The position numbers and the translations under genes are program-made. From Methylomonas methanica MC09 (GTDB lineage: Bacteria; Pseudomonadota; Gammaproteobacteria; Methylococcales; Methylomonadaceae), in contig NC_015572.1 of the NCBI RefSeq assembly GCF_000214665.1, positions 4,154,001-4,218,000 on the forward strand: a stretch of DNA of 64,000 bases. The letters run 5' to 3'. The notes under the pieces were generated by a model. That model was not told where the DNA came from. It worked only from the letters and a program-made list of their open reading frames with translations, and made no database searches. Positions 48,034 to 57,018 of this stretch are shown here, piece by piece. The number at the start of each line of letters is the position of its first letter. Within the stretch, counting starts at the first letter, position 1.

Positions 48034-48732
48034 ATGATTAAATTCAAAAACTTTATGGCTTGCGCGGTGGTTATGCTTGTTGCATACGCCCCCCTAGGCC
48101 AGTCGGCGGTAATGAGCTTACCAGGCATCCCGGAATCCGGAAATCCTAACTTTGAAAACGACGCGCAAATTAATTTGTTTGACATTGGTAACGACAAGTA
48201 CTTGTTTGCAGCCACCAATTCAGACTCCCCTTTAACCTACAACTTGGGATCTGAAAGCGTGACTTCCAGCGCAACACATCCGGCTTATTTTGTTTTGACC
48301 GCGCTATTTTCCGGTGATGGCTCGTACGTTCCCAACACTGGGGCTTTGTCCATTTCAGGAGAAATACCCTTTCTACTCCCAAACCCTAAAGGCGGAAATA
48401 CCAGCCTCCCGGGTGTTTATATAAGTGGCGATCTACTAACCGCAAAGCTTAACGATTTTGCATTTGACTCAGATACGCTTGGCTTTTCTACCAGCCAACT
48501 TAGTGGCTTAGGCACATTTTTCAGCCCAGCTGAAAGTGTTTACCTTTCAGCAACCGGCCTTGCCAGCGCACTTGGGTTCGGTAGCGGCGCCTTAATAGCC
48601 ACATCCACGCCTCTCTCGGCCAGCGCTATTACAACAGTACCCGTACCGGGCGCTGGCTGGCTGATTGGTTCGGCTTTTGGATTATTCACCTTGCTTCGCA
48701 AAAATCGGTTAAGTGCCGAAGTCGCTTGCTAA
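48034..48732 (+). CDS. Exported protein with PEP-CTERM-like C-terminal sorting tail
   Basis: A 232-residue secreted protein of unknown function. I start at ATG 48034, with AGGTGG before it, so that a signal peptide (MIKFKNFMACAVVMLVAYAP, cleavage near QSA) is first; an upstream frame would add 14 residues without reason. The mature part is Ser/Gly-rich. The C-terminus VPVPGAGWLIGSAFGLFTLL followed by RKNR has the form of a PEP-CTERM variant: proline motif, membrane helix, basic end, then AEVAC. Such tails are processed by exosortase, and the proteins are usually linked to extracellular polysaccharide. No exosortase gene is in the window. A strong terminator follows. Confidence 0.8.
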   Translation: MIKFKNFMACAVVMLVAYAPLGQSAVMSLPGIPESGNPNFENDAQINLFDIGNDKYLFAATNSDSPLTYNLGSESVTSSATHPAYFVLTALFSGDGSYVPNTGALSISGEIPFLLPNPKGGNTSLPGVYISGDLLTAKLNDFAFDSDTLGFSTSQLSGLGTFFSPAESVYLSATGLASALGFGSGALIATSTPLSASAITTVPVPGAGWLIGSAFGLFTLLRKNRLSAEVAC

Positions 48733-48802
48733 TTTAAAGCCGAAATAATTGAGCGTATTTACAAAATTACAACGCGCGTTTTAATATTGGAATCAACTAT
48801 GA

Positions 48803-48826
48803 AGGGCCAAACATGGCCCTTTTTTT
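48803..48826 (+). terminator. Rho-independent terminator after the PEP-CTERM-like gene
   Basis: AGGGCC (48803-48808) pairs with GGCCCT (48815-48820) around a six-base loop and is followed by an uninterrupted T run to 48826. It lies about 70 bases past the stop codon of the preceding gene and marks the left limit of the mobile-element region. Confidence 0.9.
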
Positions 48827-48910
48827 ATTACTCGCTCTACTTTGTCGTGTTATTCAGTGTTCAGCTTCTGAATGTACTGTTTTTGTTTGCAGATGCGTTA
48901 GCATTTAAGA

Positions 48911-49309
48911 CTATCCTTCAAGAAGAAACTGTTTTTGTATCCGAAACAACTGATCGTAAGCGATCTTTGAGTCTGACAGATAGCAAGCCAGTTTAACGCC
49001 ATTCGGCAACTCCGCACTGATCGCTGACTCGGCCTGCTTCTCTGCGTTCAATGACAGAACCGGCGCAAAAGCCGGCAACGCTAACGGACTGGCCCGGTTC
49101 GGATGTCCTCTTTCACGGTACTGCCCCATCCACTTGCGCAGTAAATTGGCATTGATACCGTATTCCAGAGCCACCTTGGCTACCGACAGGCCCGGTTGCA
49201 AGCAAGCTTCCACCAACTCCTGCTTGGCTTCCGGATCATAAAGACATCGACCATCTAGCCCGTGTCCCACGATTAACGGGCGCGATAATCGAGTATTGTG
49301 CTCCTTCAT
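48911..49309 (-). pseudogene. IS66-type TnpA (helix-turn-helix) transposase protein, altered C-terminus
   Basis: A 132-residue frame resembling the first small ORF of IS66-family elements: a helix-turn-helix region (KQELVEACLQPGLSVAKVAL, GINANLLRKWMGQYRERG), a variable linker and the typical ELPNGVKL near the end. After that motif the sequence no longer looks like the family, and neither tnpB nor the large tnpC transposase is present, so I read it as the left-over of an element. The upstream side carries an inverted repeat GTGTCCAC/GTGGACAC at 49312-49337. Confidence 0.7.
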
Positions 49310-49360
49310 AGGTGTCCACCTCGTAATAAGTGGACACTATCTTCGCTCCTTTCGATACGC

Positions 49361-49522
49361 TTATACAGACGCTGTTAAAGGACTACTTACGATGGATAGG
49401 CCGTTTAACTTGTTGCGCTGGTCGCGGTAAAGCTGGCCGGATTGGTCGTCGGGTGCACCCCGGCGGTATTGTTCGACGATGAAGGTGCAGGTTTGCTTTA
49501 GGTTTTGTTCGGAGATTCTCAT
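49361..49522 (-). CDS. Small ORF of unknown function, probably truncated
   Basis: A 53-codon frame starting with ATG that overlaps the stop of the preceding small ORF (ATGA). The first part (MRISEQNLKQTCTFIVEQYR, then RGAPDDQSGQLYRDQRNKLN) is hydrophilic and coherent, whereas the last ten or so residues look unrelated, so the gene may have been cut near 49390 by the insertion events around it. Not recognised as a known family. Confidence 0.4.
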   Translation of the reverse strand: MRISEQNLKQTCTFIVEQYRRGAPDDQSGQLYRDQRNKLNGLSIVSSPLTASV

Positions 49523-49665
49523 TTACTGACTCCCCAAATCAAACCGATTAAACAAAGGACGCTGCCCCATAAAAGGCCTATCACGACTGACAAGTAGTAG
49601 TTAATGCCTTGGGTGCAACCGTCGCCGGTTAGCCATTCGATAAATTGTGTTTCAACGTTATTCAT
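49519..49665 (-). CDS. Small single-span membrane protein of unknown function
   Basis: A 48-residue frame. The first half (MNNVETQFIEWLTGDGCTQG) is polar and the second half is one hydrophobic segment (YYLSVVIGLLWGSVLCLIGL). GAGGG lies six bases before the ATG, and the stop overlaps the next start, so the two small ORFs form a coupled pair. Their position between two insertion sequences suggests a fragment of a larger mobile or phage-like region. I do not recognise the family. Confidence 0.5.
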   Translation of the reverse strand: MNNVETQFIEWLTGDGCTQGINYYLSVVIGLLWGSVLCLIGLIWGVSK

Positions 49666-49866
49666 TGCTTGCCCTCAATGGTTTGGTGATGGAAACGGGT
49701 TTGGTGTTGGCGCCGATTGAAAACTAACCAGCTGTACCGATCGAAAATTGACCAGGGGAAATAGTGATTCAGCGTACACCACCGCATCGGATTAGTCGAC
49801 CAGACTGCGGTGGTTTTAATGCCTTTTTTACTTTTGAAGCTGTTCTAAAACAGACAACAATTCATC

Positions 49867-50703
49867 TTATTCTTGCGCGCCTGTTTCTATCCTTTCACTA
49901 ATCGGCTGTGCGTGTTTAGTCGATTCTCTGGACTGGATGCGCTGTTTGGCAATGGCACTGCTTTGCTTAAAGCGGAAAGAGTCATTACCGGTTTCGATGA
50001 TATGGCAATGATGGGTCAGGCGATCCAGTAACGCTGTGGTCAGCTTGGCATCGATAAAGACGTTACTCCATTCCGAGAAGCTCAGGTTGGTGGTGATAAC
50101 GACGCTGGTACGTTCATACAGCTTTGACAGTAAATGGAATAGCAGTGCGCCGCCGGCCTATGAAAAGGGCAAATAACCCAATTCATCCAGAATCACCAAA
50201 TCCACCTGCATCAGAGTAAGCGCCAAGCGACCTTGTTTGCCAGCGGCTTTCTCCAGCTCCAAGGCATTGACCAATTCAAAAGTGGAATAGAATCGTACCC
50301 GTTTGCCATGATGCTGAATGCCGGAAACACCCAGGGCTGTGGCGAGATGGGTTTTGCCGGTACCGGTGCCACCGACCAGGACCAGATTCTGTGCGGCATC
50401 GGTAAATGTCAGCCTGGCCAGTTGCCGAATCAGCGATCGATCAACCTTGGATTGTGCGAAGTCAAAGCCCAACAAATCCCTGTGGATGGGGAATTTAGCG
50501 GATTTCATCTGGTAACGGATCGTGCGGATACTGCGGTCGGCGGCTTCTGCCTTCAATAATTGCTGGAGTAAACAGGTCGTGGCATCCTGAAATTCGGCGG
50601 CGCCGGATAACTGGGGCGATAGGTGGTTGGCTTGGATATCGGCATAACAGTCTGCCATGCCATACAGCTTGAGAGCCTTGAGTTGCGCAATAATGTCAGT
50701 CAT
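49867..50703 (-). pseudogene. istB: IS21 helper ATPase IstB with an in-frame amber codon
   Basis: The frame encodes an AAA+ IstB protein with Walker [16 protein letters not shown] and Walker [15 protein letters not shown]. It is interrupted by TAG at 50158-50160 right after LGYLPFS. The same frame continues with [20 protein letters not shown] and on to a TAA at 49867-49869, matching the rest of IstB, so a single codon (probably CAG in the parent) has become a stop. Without readthrough the protein lacks its C-terminal third, and the element should be defective unless helped by another copy. Confidence 0.88.
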
Positions 50704-50754
50704 AGGACCGCCTCTTGTGCGTGCTGCGGCTCTGTCTCTTGCGGATGCAGGTCG

Positions 50755-52227
50755 TCATAGCGGGCCGTATTGGCGAAGCGGCTCTATGTTGAGTGTTAGC
50801 GTGGTTGCCACAGGTTCCGGGACGGTTAAGTCATTCAGTCGAGACAGCGCATTGAGCACCTGTTCGATACTGGTAACGCCCGAATCCAAGACCTGTTTGA
50901 CCGCCGCCAATACGGTTTCTAAACCATGGCCCGGCACAGCAGCCAACACTTTTGCCATGATCCGATCACCTTGTTGTCGCTCGCGGTGCCGTAACGCGGT
51001 TTGTAATTGGATCAACAATAACGGCATATCGGCGAAGGGCGCACCGTTGCGCAAGGCGCCCGGTTTTCGCTCAATCAACGGAATATAGTGTTGCCAGTCG
51101 TAACTGACCTGATCACGGGACAATAAGCGTGGATGCAAGGCCACGACAGCCTGCTCGGTACAGATAGCCAGTCGATCGGCATGCAGACGCAGGGTGATCT
51201 TGCTGTTGGCCAGATGACAGGGCACCGAATAGTGATTACGTTCCACCGTCACCAGGCATGTGCTGGAAACACGCGCCAACAGTTCAACGTAACCATCAAA
51301 CGGGGTGGGCATTGGCATCAGGTAAATCTGTTCTTGCTCCAGCACTTCAGCCACCGTAATGCCCGCATAATCCGGATGTTCAACGGCTAACCATAATGCA
51401 CGACAACGGGCGTCGAGCCAGACATTCAACTCTGCGAACGAAGCAAAGCATTGGGTTTTGGCCTCGATCCACACCCGACGCCGGGCATCCTGCACGTTCT
51501 TCTCGACAATGCCTTTTTCCCAGCCTGATGCCACATTGCAGAAATCAGGCTCGAACAAATAGTGTGCCGTCATGGCGAAAAAGCGGGCATTGACGACACG
51601 GCCATTGCGCTTGGTGACCTTGTCGACCGCAGTTTTCATATTGTCGTATATGCCGCGTTTGGCAATGCCGCCCAGCGCCGAGAACGCTTTGCTGTGAGCG
51701 TCATACAGCATTTCCTGAGTTTGGGTGGGATAGGCCGACAGGAAAAAGGCCCGACTGGCGCACAGCTTGGTATGGGCGACCTGGATTTTGCGATGAATAC
51801 CACCGATCACCAGCCATTCCTCACTCCAATCGAATTGAAATGCCTCGCCTAATGCGAATTTGAGCGGCACGGAAGCCGATCGACTGCATGTACTAGAATC
51901 ATGCCGCCAATGACGGACATAATCGGTCAGGATGGAATAACCACCGGTGTAGCCTTCCTTTTTAATCGCTTCAAACAGCATCAAAGCGGTACGTCGATCC
52001 CGCTTAGCTCGCCTTGAATCCACTTCCAGTGCCAGTAACAAGGTACGGATAAATGGCGTTAGTTTGCTGGTTACCTGAGGTCTTTTGGGATACTTGTAGT
52101 TATCCGGATTGCCTTCCTTGAGCCAGGCTTTGATGGTATTACGCGACAGACTGGTCCGGCGCTGGATTTCACTGATAGTGAGGTGGTCGCGATGAAACAA
52201 CCGACGAACTTTTGCGAACATTGACAT
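50755..52227 (-). CDS. istA: IS21 transposase IstA (copy A)
   Basis: A transposase of about 490 residues. An N-terminal helix-turn-helix (TISEIQRRTSLSRNTIKAWL) is followed by the DDE domain, with acidic residues in EAFQFDWSEEW, RGIYDNMKTAVDKV and SGWEKGIVEKNVQDARR, so it appears intact. I start at ATG 52227; a GTG at 52263 in the same frame would add 12 residues. The istB gene follows 52 bases downstream. Confidence 0.92.
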   Translation of the reverse strand: MSMFAKVRRLFHRDHLTISEIQRRTSLSRNTIKAWLKEGNPDNYKYPKRPQVTSKLTPFIRTLLLALEVDSRRAKRDRRTALMLFEAIKKEGYTGGYSILTDYVRHWRHDSSTCSRSASVPLKFALGEAFQFDWSEEWLVIGGIHRKIQVAHTKLCASRAFFLSAYPTQTQEMLYDAHSKAFSALGGIAKRGIYDNMKTAVDKVTKRNGRVVNARFFAMTAHYLFEPDFCNVASGWEKGIVEKNVQDARRRVWIEAKTQCFASFAELNVWLDARCRALWLAVEHPDYAGITVAEVLEQEQIYLMPMPTPFDGYVELLARVSSTCLVTVERNHYSVPCHLANSKITLRLHADRLAICTEQAVVALHPRLLSRDQVSYDWQHYIPLIERKPGALRNGAPFADMPLLLIQLQTALRHRERQQGDRIMAKVLAAVPGHGLETVLAAVKQVLDSGVTSIEQVLNALSRLNDLTVPEPVATTLTLNIEPLRQYGPL

Positions 52228-52343
52228 GTAATGCACTCGGGTTTTGCTCCTGCCTAAAATCACAGCAGGATACGTGGATTACCTGGTCAATTTTCGATCG
52301 GTACAGCCCCCTTAAAATGATCAATTTTCAATCGGCGCCAACA

Positions 52344-52663
52344 CATCAGGGCCAGAGGTCGTTTAATCCTCAATTACAGGCCGGATATATGGGCGCAATA
52401 TTTTCTTTATGTCACCAGCGAATTTTTCTTGCAATACGGGGCGGACCATATATGACCCCATTACTTTCGAGGTAAATTCCTTTTTTGAGGCTTTCAATTT
52501 GAAGCGGGCCATGGTCAGTTTGGGTGAACAAGAAAGTGATAATTATCCTATATCTATCATCGCTTTACATTAATATTGGCGCGTATGAACACGGACTAAG
52601 GTATCTTTCATAATTTTGTATCCCAAAACCACACCCCCATCATTCGTTTTTTATGTGTTTTGG
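52344..52663. other. Gap between IS21 copy A and the SGNH hydrolase gene
   Basis: About 320 bases without a gene I can support. The composition shifts from moderately GC-rich next to the IS to AT-rich near the hydrolase gene, marking the edge of the AT-rich segment. Confidence 0.5.
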
Positions 52664-53599
52664 TTAATTAGCAGTATGGATTTTATTAAGAGCATTACTT
52701 ATCGCTTTAGCTACCGGCTTTGCTATTTCAGCATAATATTTCTCTGGGAAATGTACATCATGTTTATTTTGATTTGTAAAAATTGAATCTCCTAATTCAT
52801 TTTCTATATCTACAACATCTATTTTGTAGCGCGACATAACATTATTTGCAATCAAATTTAACTGATTCTCATCCATAAAATCACCAAAGAACAAAAACTT
52901 TCCATGCCCATAGGTGTACCACGACTTGATTTCGGATAGTGATCTAGGAATAATTGTTTTAAATTGATTGGCGAATGGAGTGGTATTTACAAAAATCAAC
53001 TTAGCGCCAGTGCTTGCCAGTTTATCAACTATCTTCTCTAAGTTTTCTTGATATTTATATTGATTACATCTTCTATCATGAATGCCAAAGTTGAAGACGA
53101 TAACATCAAAGTGTTTTGCTGTAGACAAGTACAAATCTAATTTTTTAAGAGCATTGATAGTTGATCCTGCATTTTCAGGTACACGGTATATGTCGGCTGT
53201 TGTTTTAAATAAATCTTGTATTGGTATGGTATAGCCTCTACTGATTGAGTCGCCAATTATAAGTACATTAGGCAAGCCTGGATTATCAAAAATATAGTCC
53301 CAAGAAGTTCTCTTACTGGATAACTTATCTCGCTTATATATCGGTAAATAGAAATCGCCGAGGTTTTCTTCTAGTTTTTCTTCCCAAATCAGCTCATCTT
53401 GCGACATTGCTTTCTTTCTAGTGTTATCAAGAACAATTTCGTTAACGGTAAGAATATCTTTAATCGATGCCGTTTTAAAATCATCGGCCTTAGATGGCTC
53501 GCCCGTTATTGGGATTTGTACCGATATTGAAATTATTATTAAAGACAGAAAAATAAATAATACAGCGTTAAAGTGCCTTTTTCTTATAAAAATCTTCAT
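52664..53599 (-). CDS. SGNH-hydrolase-family exported protein
   Basis: A 311-residue protein with an N-terminal membrane or signal segment (FNAVLFIFLSLIIISISVQI) and an SGNH fold outside the cytoplasm. Block I is VLIIGDSISRGYT with the nucleophilic serine; block III reads VFNFGIHDRR, with H where N is usual; block V is KHDVHFPEKYYAEIA with the Asp and His. The pairing with an acyltransferase-3 gene suggests it adds or removes acyl groups on an extracellular glycan. The gene is markedly AT-rich compared with the surrounding chromosome, a sign of transfer. Confidence 0.78.
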   Translation of the reverse strand: MKIFIRKRHFNAVLFIFLSLIIISISVQIPITGEPSKADDFKTASIKDILTVNEIVLDNTRKKAMSQDELIWEEKLEENLGDFYLPIYKRDKLSSKRTSWDYIFDNPGLPNVLIIGDSISRGYTIPIQDLFKTTADIYRVPENAGSTINALKKLDLYLSTAKHFDVIVFNFGIHDRRCNQYKYQENLEKIVDKLASTGAKLIFVNTTPFANQFKTIIPRSLSEIKSWYTYGHGKFLFFGDFMDENQLNLIANNVMSRYKIDVVDIENELGDSIFTNQNKHDVHFPEKYYAEIAKPVAKAISNALNKIHTAN

Positions 53600-53676
53600 T
53601 AATTTATTTAAAATAAAGTTGGTTAATGCTTTTATTTATGACGATAATCTTGTAATATAATAAATAAAAAGCAATC

Positions 53677-54804
53677 TTATGTTCTTCTTGGTTTTGTTGG
53701 CTCGATTTTTGAAATTAATAATTTTCCATATTTTATTCCTGGTATTTCTATAAAGCGATAGATAAGCAATGAGATTAAGGCAATAAAAGAAAACAATGTT
53801 ATGGCTAATATTAACCACACATGCGGTTTTAGCTGACCTTTCTCCAATGCAACCGAAAAGAATGGAATCATAAAAATCAGATGAACAATATATACAGGGT
53901 ATGATATTTCAGATAAAAACTTAGATGATGAATGCTCAAAAATTACCTTCAATGATCTAGTCAGGATTCCTGATTTTGCCATTCCAAAGCAAAGCCACCA
54001 ATAACCAAACAAAAAAACCAAAGCAATCATTGGAGTTGAATTTCCAACTAAAAGAAAAATAACCGATAACGCTAATATTGACATCTTATAATAGATAGAA
54101 AAATATTTGTTGATCATTAAATACGCTAACGACATTCCAGCAGCGAAATTATGGAACTTTAAAGGGATAAAACTAGGCATCGGAAAGTCAACATTGATTT
54201 GTTTCAATGTGATTCTAATAGCAAACATGACAATTAAAACAACAAGAAGGTAAAACAAGAAATTTCTTCTTAAAATAAAAAACAATACAGGGAACAAAAT
54301 GTAAAACTGCATTTCGAGGCTAAGGCTCCAGTCTGGTAATGGAGTGCTAAACGACCATGAAGGGAGAATTCCAAAGATAAAAGTTGCGTGCATTATGAAG
54401 CTTTTTACAGGGTCGGCTATATAATACCTATCCATGGCTGTTGCAGTATGAGGCAGGCTATCAGCAATACTTTCTCTGAAAATACCAAGATTATGCGATA
54501 ACAATAGTGCAATTACTAAGCAAAAATAATATGCTGGAGCGATTCTGAAAAATCGTCTTATATAAAAAATCTTTATTCCAGAAAAGCTTTCTAAATGATT
54601 GTATTGTTTGCTAATTGAACATTGGAAGTAAATCAGAAATCCAAATGCCAGCATAAAAGCGTTAACAGCTTCTTGACCTATTTGGCCAGATAGAATTCCT
54701 GGTCCACCTCCTAAAATCGCCGCATGGTGAAAAAACACTAACAATGCAGAATACCCTCGCAGGAAATCTAACAACCCTATATCATGTTTTATCGTTGATT
54801 CCAT
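53677..54804 (-). CDS. Acyltransferase 3 family integral membrane protein
   Basis: A 375-residue protein with about ten hydrophobic helices and the family's N-terminal LLDFLRGYSALLVFFHHAA, in which the R and catalytic-type H are present, followed by the RRFFRIAPAYYF motif. Such proteins carry acetyl or other acyl groups across the inner membrane to sugars of O-antigen, exopolysaccharide or similar polymers. The SGNH-hydrolase gene lies 77 bases downstream on the same strand and is a common partner. Like that gene it is AT-rich. The acceptor is unknown, since no glycan synthesis genes are nearby. Confidence 0.88.
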   Translation of the reverse strand: MESTIKHDIGLLDFLRGYSALLVFFHHAAILGGGPGILSGQIGQEAVNAFMLAFGFLIYFQCSISKQYNHLESFSGIKIFYIRRFFRIAPAYYFCLVIALLLSHNLGIFRESIADSLPHTATAMDRYYIADPVKSFIMHATFIFGILPSWSFSTPLPDWSLSLEMQFYILFPVLFFILRRNFLFYLLVVLIVMFAIRITLKQINVDFPMPSFIPLKFHNFAAGMSLAYLMINKYFSIYYKMSILALSVIFLLVGNSTPMIALVFLFGYWWLCFGMAKSGILTRSLKVIFEHSSSKFLSEISYPVYIVHLIFMIPFFSVALEKGQLKPHVWLILAITLFSFIALISLLIYRFIEIPGIKYGKLLISKIEPTKPRRT

Positions 54805-55038
54805 AATATCTCTACTAAACCATATTCCATATTGCTATTTCTTGCAGCACTAGTGACAAGCATGCGTCGCTTAAGAGTGCGATGGGTGCCTTATTTGTTA
54901 AGCTCTAGGAAGCAATCTAAGCAGCCATATTAAATATTTCTTAGGATTAATGAAAGAAAAAAATAAAAAACGGAGAGAAGCCACAAGAATAAATTAGGCT
55001 CGGCTTGTCGGAGTCTCACAGTATGCGCACAGAAGGGG

Positions 55039-55134
55039 TCAGATCCTGCAATCAAGCACGTCGAAAGCCATTTTTTTGACCGCCCTACTGACTGTCGAAT
55101 AATGTACGCCGAAAACATCCGCGATTTTCTGCAT
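55039..55134 (-). pseudogene. C-terminal relic of a REP-associated (Y1) transposase
   Basis: A 31-codon frame ending in TGA reads MQKIADVFGVHYSTVSRAVK and a short tail ending DCRI. This is the C-terminal helix-turn-helix seen in many REP-associated tyrosine transposases (IADxFGVHYSTVSRAV). The stop is followed on the minus strand by GATCTGACCCC, also common after such genes. The catalytic Y1 domain is missing: the frame closes just upstream. Confidence 0.6.
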
Positions 55135-55204
55135 CAGGAGTCAAGCCTCGCAACAAACCAATAATTAAAACCAAAGCAGACTAGCCATAACCATTAGCAA
55201 AAAA

Positions 55205-55306
55205 TCACTTAAACAACTCCGCCATGGCAATCACATTTTTCGCCATCTCGCCCAGCGAGACTTTTCTGTCCATCGCCAGTTTGCGCAGGGCGTGGTAGGC
55301 CTGATC
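55205..55306 (-). pseudogene. C-terminal relic of an ANTAR-domain response regulator
   Basis: A 33-codon piece reads DQAYHALRKLAMDRKVSLGE and AKNVIAMAELFK before TGA, the end of an ANTAR RNA-binding domain as in NasT-type nitrate/nitrite antitermination regulators. A stop codon precedes the first matching residue (55307-55309), and 30 bases further the IS21 copy B begins, so the rest of the gene has been lost. It may derive from a nitrogen-assimilation locus. Confidence 0.65.
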
Positions 55307-55935
55307 TTAGTTGTAGTTTTGAGCTTTGATTAATATCTGTCAAACGGCTTTGAAAAGTTTCCACTAAAGAGCGTCGAATAGTTTCCAGTTAAGTTGTAGG
55401 GTTATTGGTTTTCCACCGCCTTTTTTCGTTGTTTAAATCGATAGGAATCGCTGCCGGTTTCCAGGATGTCGCAATGATGAGTAATCCTGTCGAGCAGAGC
55501 TGTGGTCATCTTGGCATCACCGAACACTTGCACCCATTCGGCGAAGTTGAGATTGGTGGTGATGATCAAAGACGTTTTCTCATACAGGTGGCTGATCAGA
55601 TGGAATAGCAAGGCCCCACCCGAAGCGGGAAACGGCAAATAGCCTAATTCATCCAGAATGACAGCATCCATCGAGGTCAGTTGCTTGGCTAGATTGCCCG
55701 CTTTTCCTAGCTGTTTTTCCTTGTCCAATTGATTGACCAGGTCGACGGCATTGTAGAAGCGCACCCGTTTGCCTTGATGAATGGCCGCTATGCCAATGGC
55801 GGTGGCCAAGTGGGTTTTGCCCGTGCCAGTGCCGCCCACCAGGATCAGGTTATAAGCCTGTTCCATAAAATGGCCTGTCGCCAGTTGTTCGATGCCGGAA
55901 AATTTCAAGCTAGTTGTCGCCTCGACGTAAAAATA

Positions 55936-57018
55936 CTATGCGGTTATTTTGTCTGGATTAGCGACCTCCCGGGGCGAGTTGTTTTGGGTTTCGGCATGAT
56001 CCGGATTTAGATGCACGGTATGGACTCTGTTCCAGTTCCGGGTGTTTTGGCTCCAGCGCCGTGGGTTTTGGCGGCGGGCGTCTTCATAGAGCGCTTTGCG
56101 TTGATTCAACAGTGCCTCGTCCAATCCGGCGTGGCGTTGGGCCGGGGTCACGAAGCCAATGGCGCTATGCCGATGTTCGTGGTTGTACCATTGCACCAGG
56201 TCGGCTACCCACTGCCGGGCGGCGACCAGGTCGGCAAACGGTTTTAACGGGTATTGCGGACGATATTTCAGGGTTTTGAACAGCGATTCCGAATACGGAT
56301 TGTCATTACTCACCGCCGGTCGGCTGAGCGAGGGCATGACGCCAAGCTGTTGCAGGGTGGCCAGCATCGTGGCGCCTTTCATAGGGCTGCCGTTATCGGA
56401 ATGCAGGATAACTTGCCCAGGTTGTAGCCCTTCGCGTAAAACAATATCCCGTAACAACTCGCTGGCGTATTGGCTGCTTTCTGCCTCAAATACCTGCCAG
56501 CCGACGATCCGGCGACTGAAAATATCGAGGAACAGGTAGAGGTAGTAGAACTGGCCTTTGACTGCGGCCGCAAGATAGGTAATGTCCCAGCTGTAGAGTT
56601 GATTGGGCGCGGTCGCGCTCAAGGCTTTGGGTTTTAAGCGAGGCTGGCTGGGCCGTTCGCTGCGGCGGTGTTTCAGTTGCTGGGCCGCTTTCAATAGGCG
56701 ATGGAACGTCGATTCGGAGCCCAGATAAATCCCCTGATCCGCCAAGCGCGGGACAATCTGGCTGGGTGGCAAATCCGCAAATTCGGCGGAATTGGCCACG
56801 GTCAAAATGTGGGCACGCTCGGCTTCGGTCAGTGCATGCGCGGGTGTGTATTGCCGCAACGGTCGCTGGTCTTCGCCCGGGGTTTCGCCGGCCTGCCAGC
56901 GCTGCAAGGTGCGCGGGCTCAGGCCCAGCACGGCACAGGCTTGGTCTTGGCGGGCACCGGCCTCGGTGGCTTCGGCGACGGATTCGATCAGGGTTTGGCG
57001 CTGCTGAAGGGATGTCAT
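55936..57018 (-). CDS. IS3-family transposase OrfB (DDE integrase)
   Basis: A 360-residue protein with a short N-terminal helix-turn-helix (QACAVLGLSPRTLQRWQAG) and an rve integrase core: the first Asp in WDITYLAAAVKGQFYYLYLF, the second in ILHSDNGSPMKG and the Glu in NPYSESLFKTLKYRP, followed by YNHEHRHSAIGFVTPAQRH. All three catalytic residues are present. ATG overlaps the orfA stop (ATGA), so the reading frames are coupled by overlap; a frameshifted fusion is not evident here. Confidence 0.93.
   Translation of the reverse strand: MTSLQQRQTLIESVAEATEAGARQDQACAVLGLSPRTLQRWQAGETPGEDQRPLRQYTPAHALTEAERAHILTVANSAEFADLPPSQIVPRLADQGIYLGSESTFHRLLKAAQQLKHRRSERPSQPRLKPKALSATAPNQLYSWDITYLAAAVKGQFYYLYLFLDIFSRRIVGWQVFEAESSQYASELLRDIVLREGLQPGQVILHSDNGSPMKGATMLATLQQLGVMPSLSRPAVSNDNPYSESLFKTLKYRPQYPLKPFADLVAARQWVADLVQWYNHEHRHSAIGFVTPAQRHAGLDEALLNQRKALYEDARRQNPRRWSQNTRNWNRVHTVHLNPDHAETQNNSPREVANPDKITA

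Larger units (their letters stand above)
49705..52343 (-). mobile_element. IS21-family insertion sequence (copy A)
   Basis: A 2639-bp element bounded by TGTTGGCGCCGATTGAAAA at 49705-49723 and its inverted copy at 52325-52343 (19 bp, perfect). A second perfect inverted pair of 26 bp lies just inside, at 49731-49756 and 52282-52307 (GCTGTACCGATCGAAAATTG start). Multiple terminal repeats and TG...CA ends are typical of IS21. It carries istA and a broken istB. No direct target repeat was visible in the flanks (TTTGG left, CATCA right). Confidence 0.93.

Noticed and set aside
49705..52343. Target-site duplication for IS21 copy A
   Set aside because: The bases flanking the perfect inverted repeats differ on the two sides, so none could be supported.
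54930..55118. A 62-codon frame on the minus strand next to the transposase relic
   Set aside because: It overlaps the relic in another frame and has no features of its own; the relic explains the sequence better.
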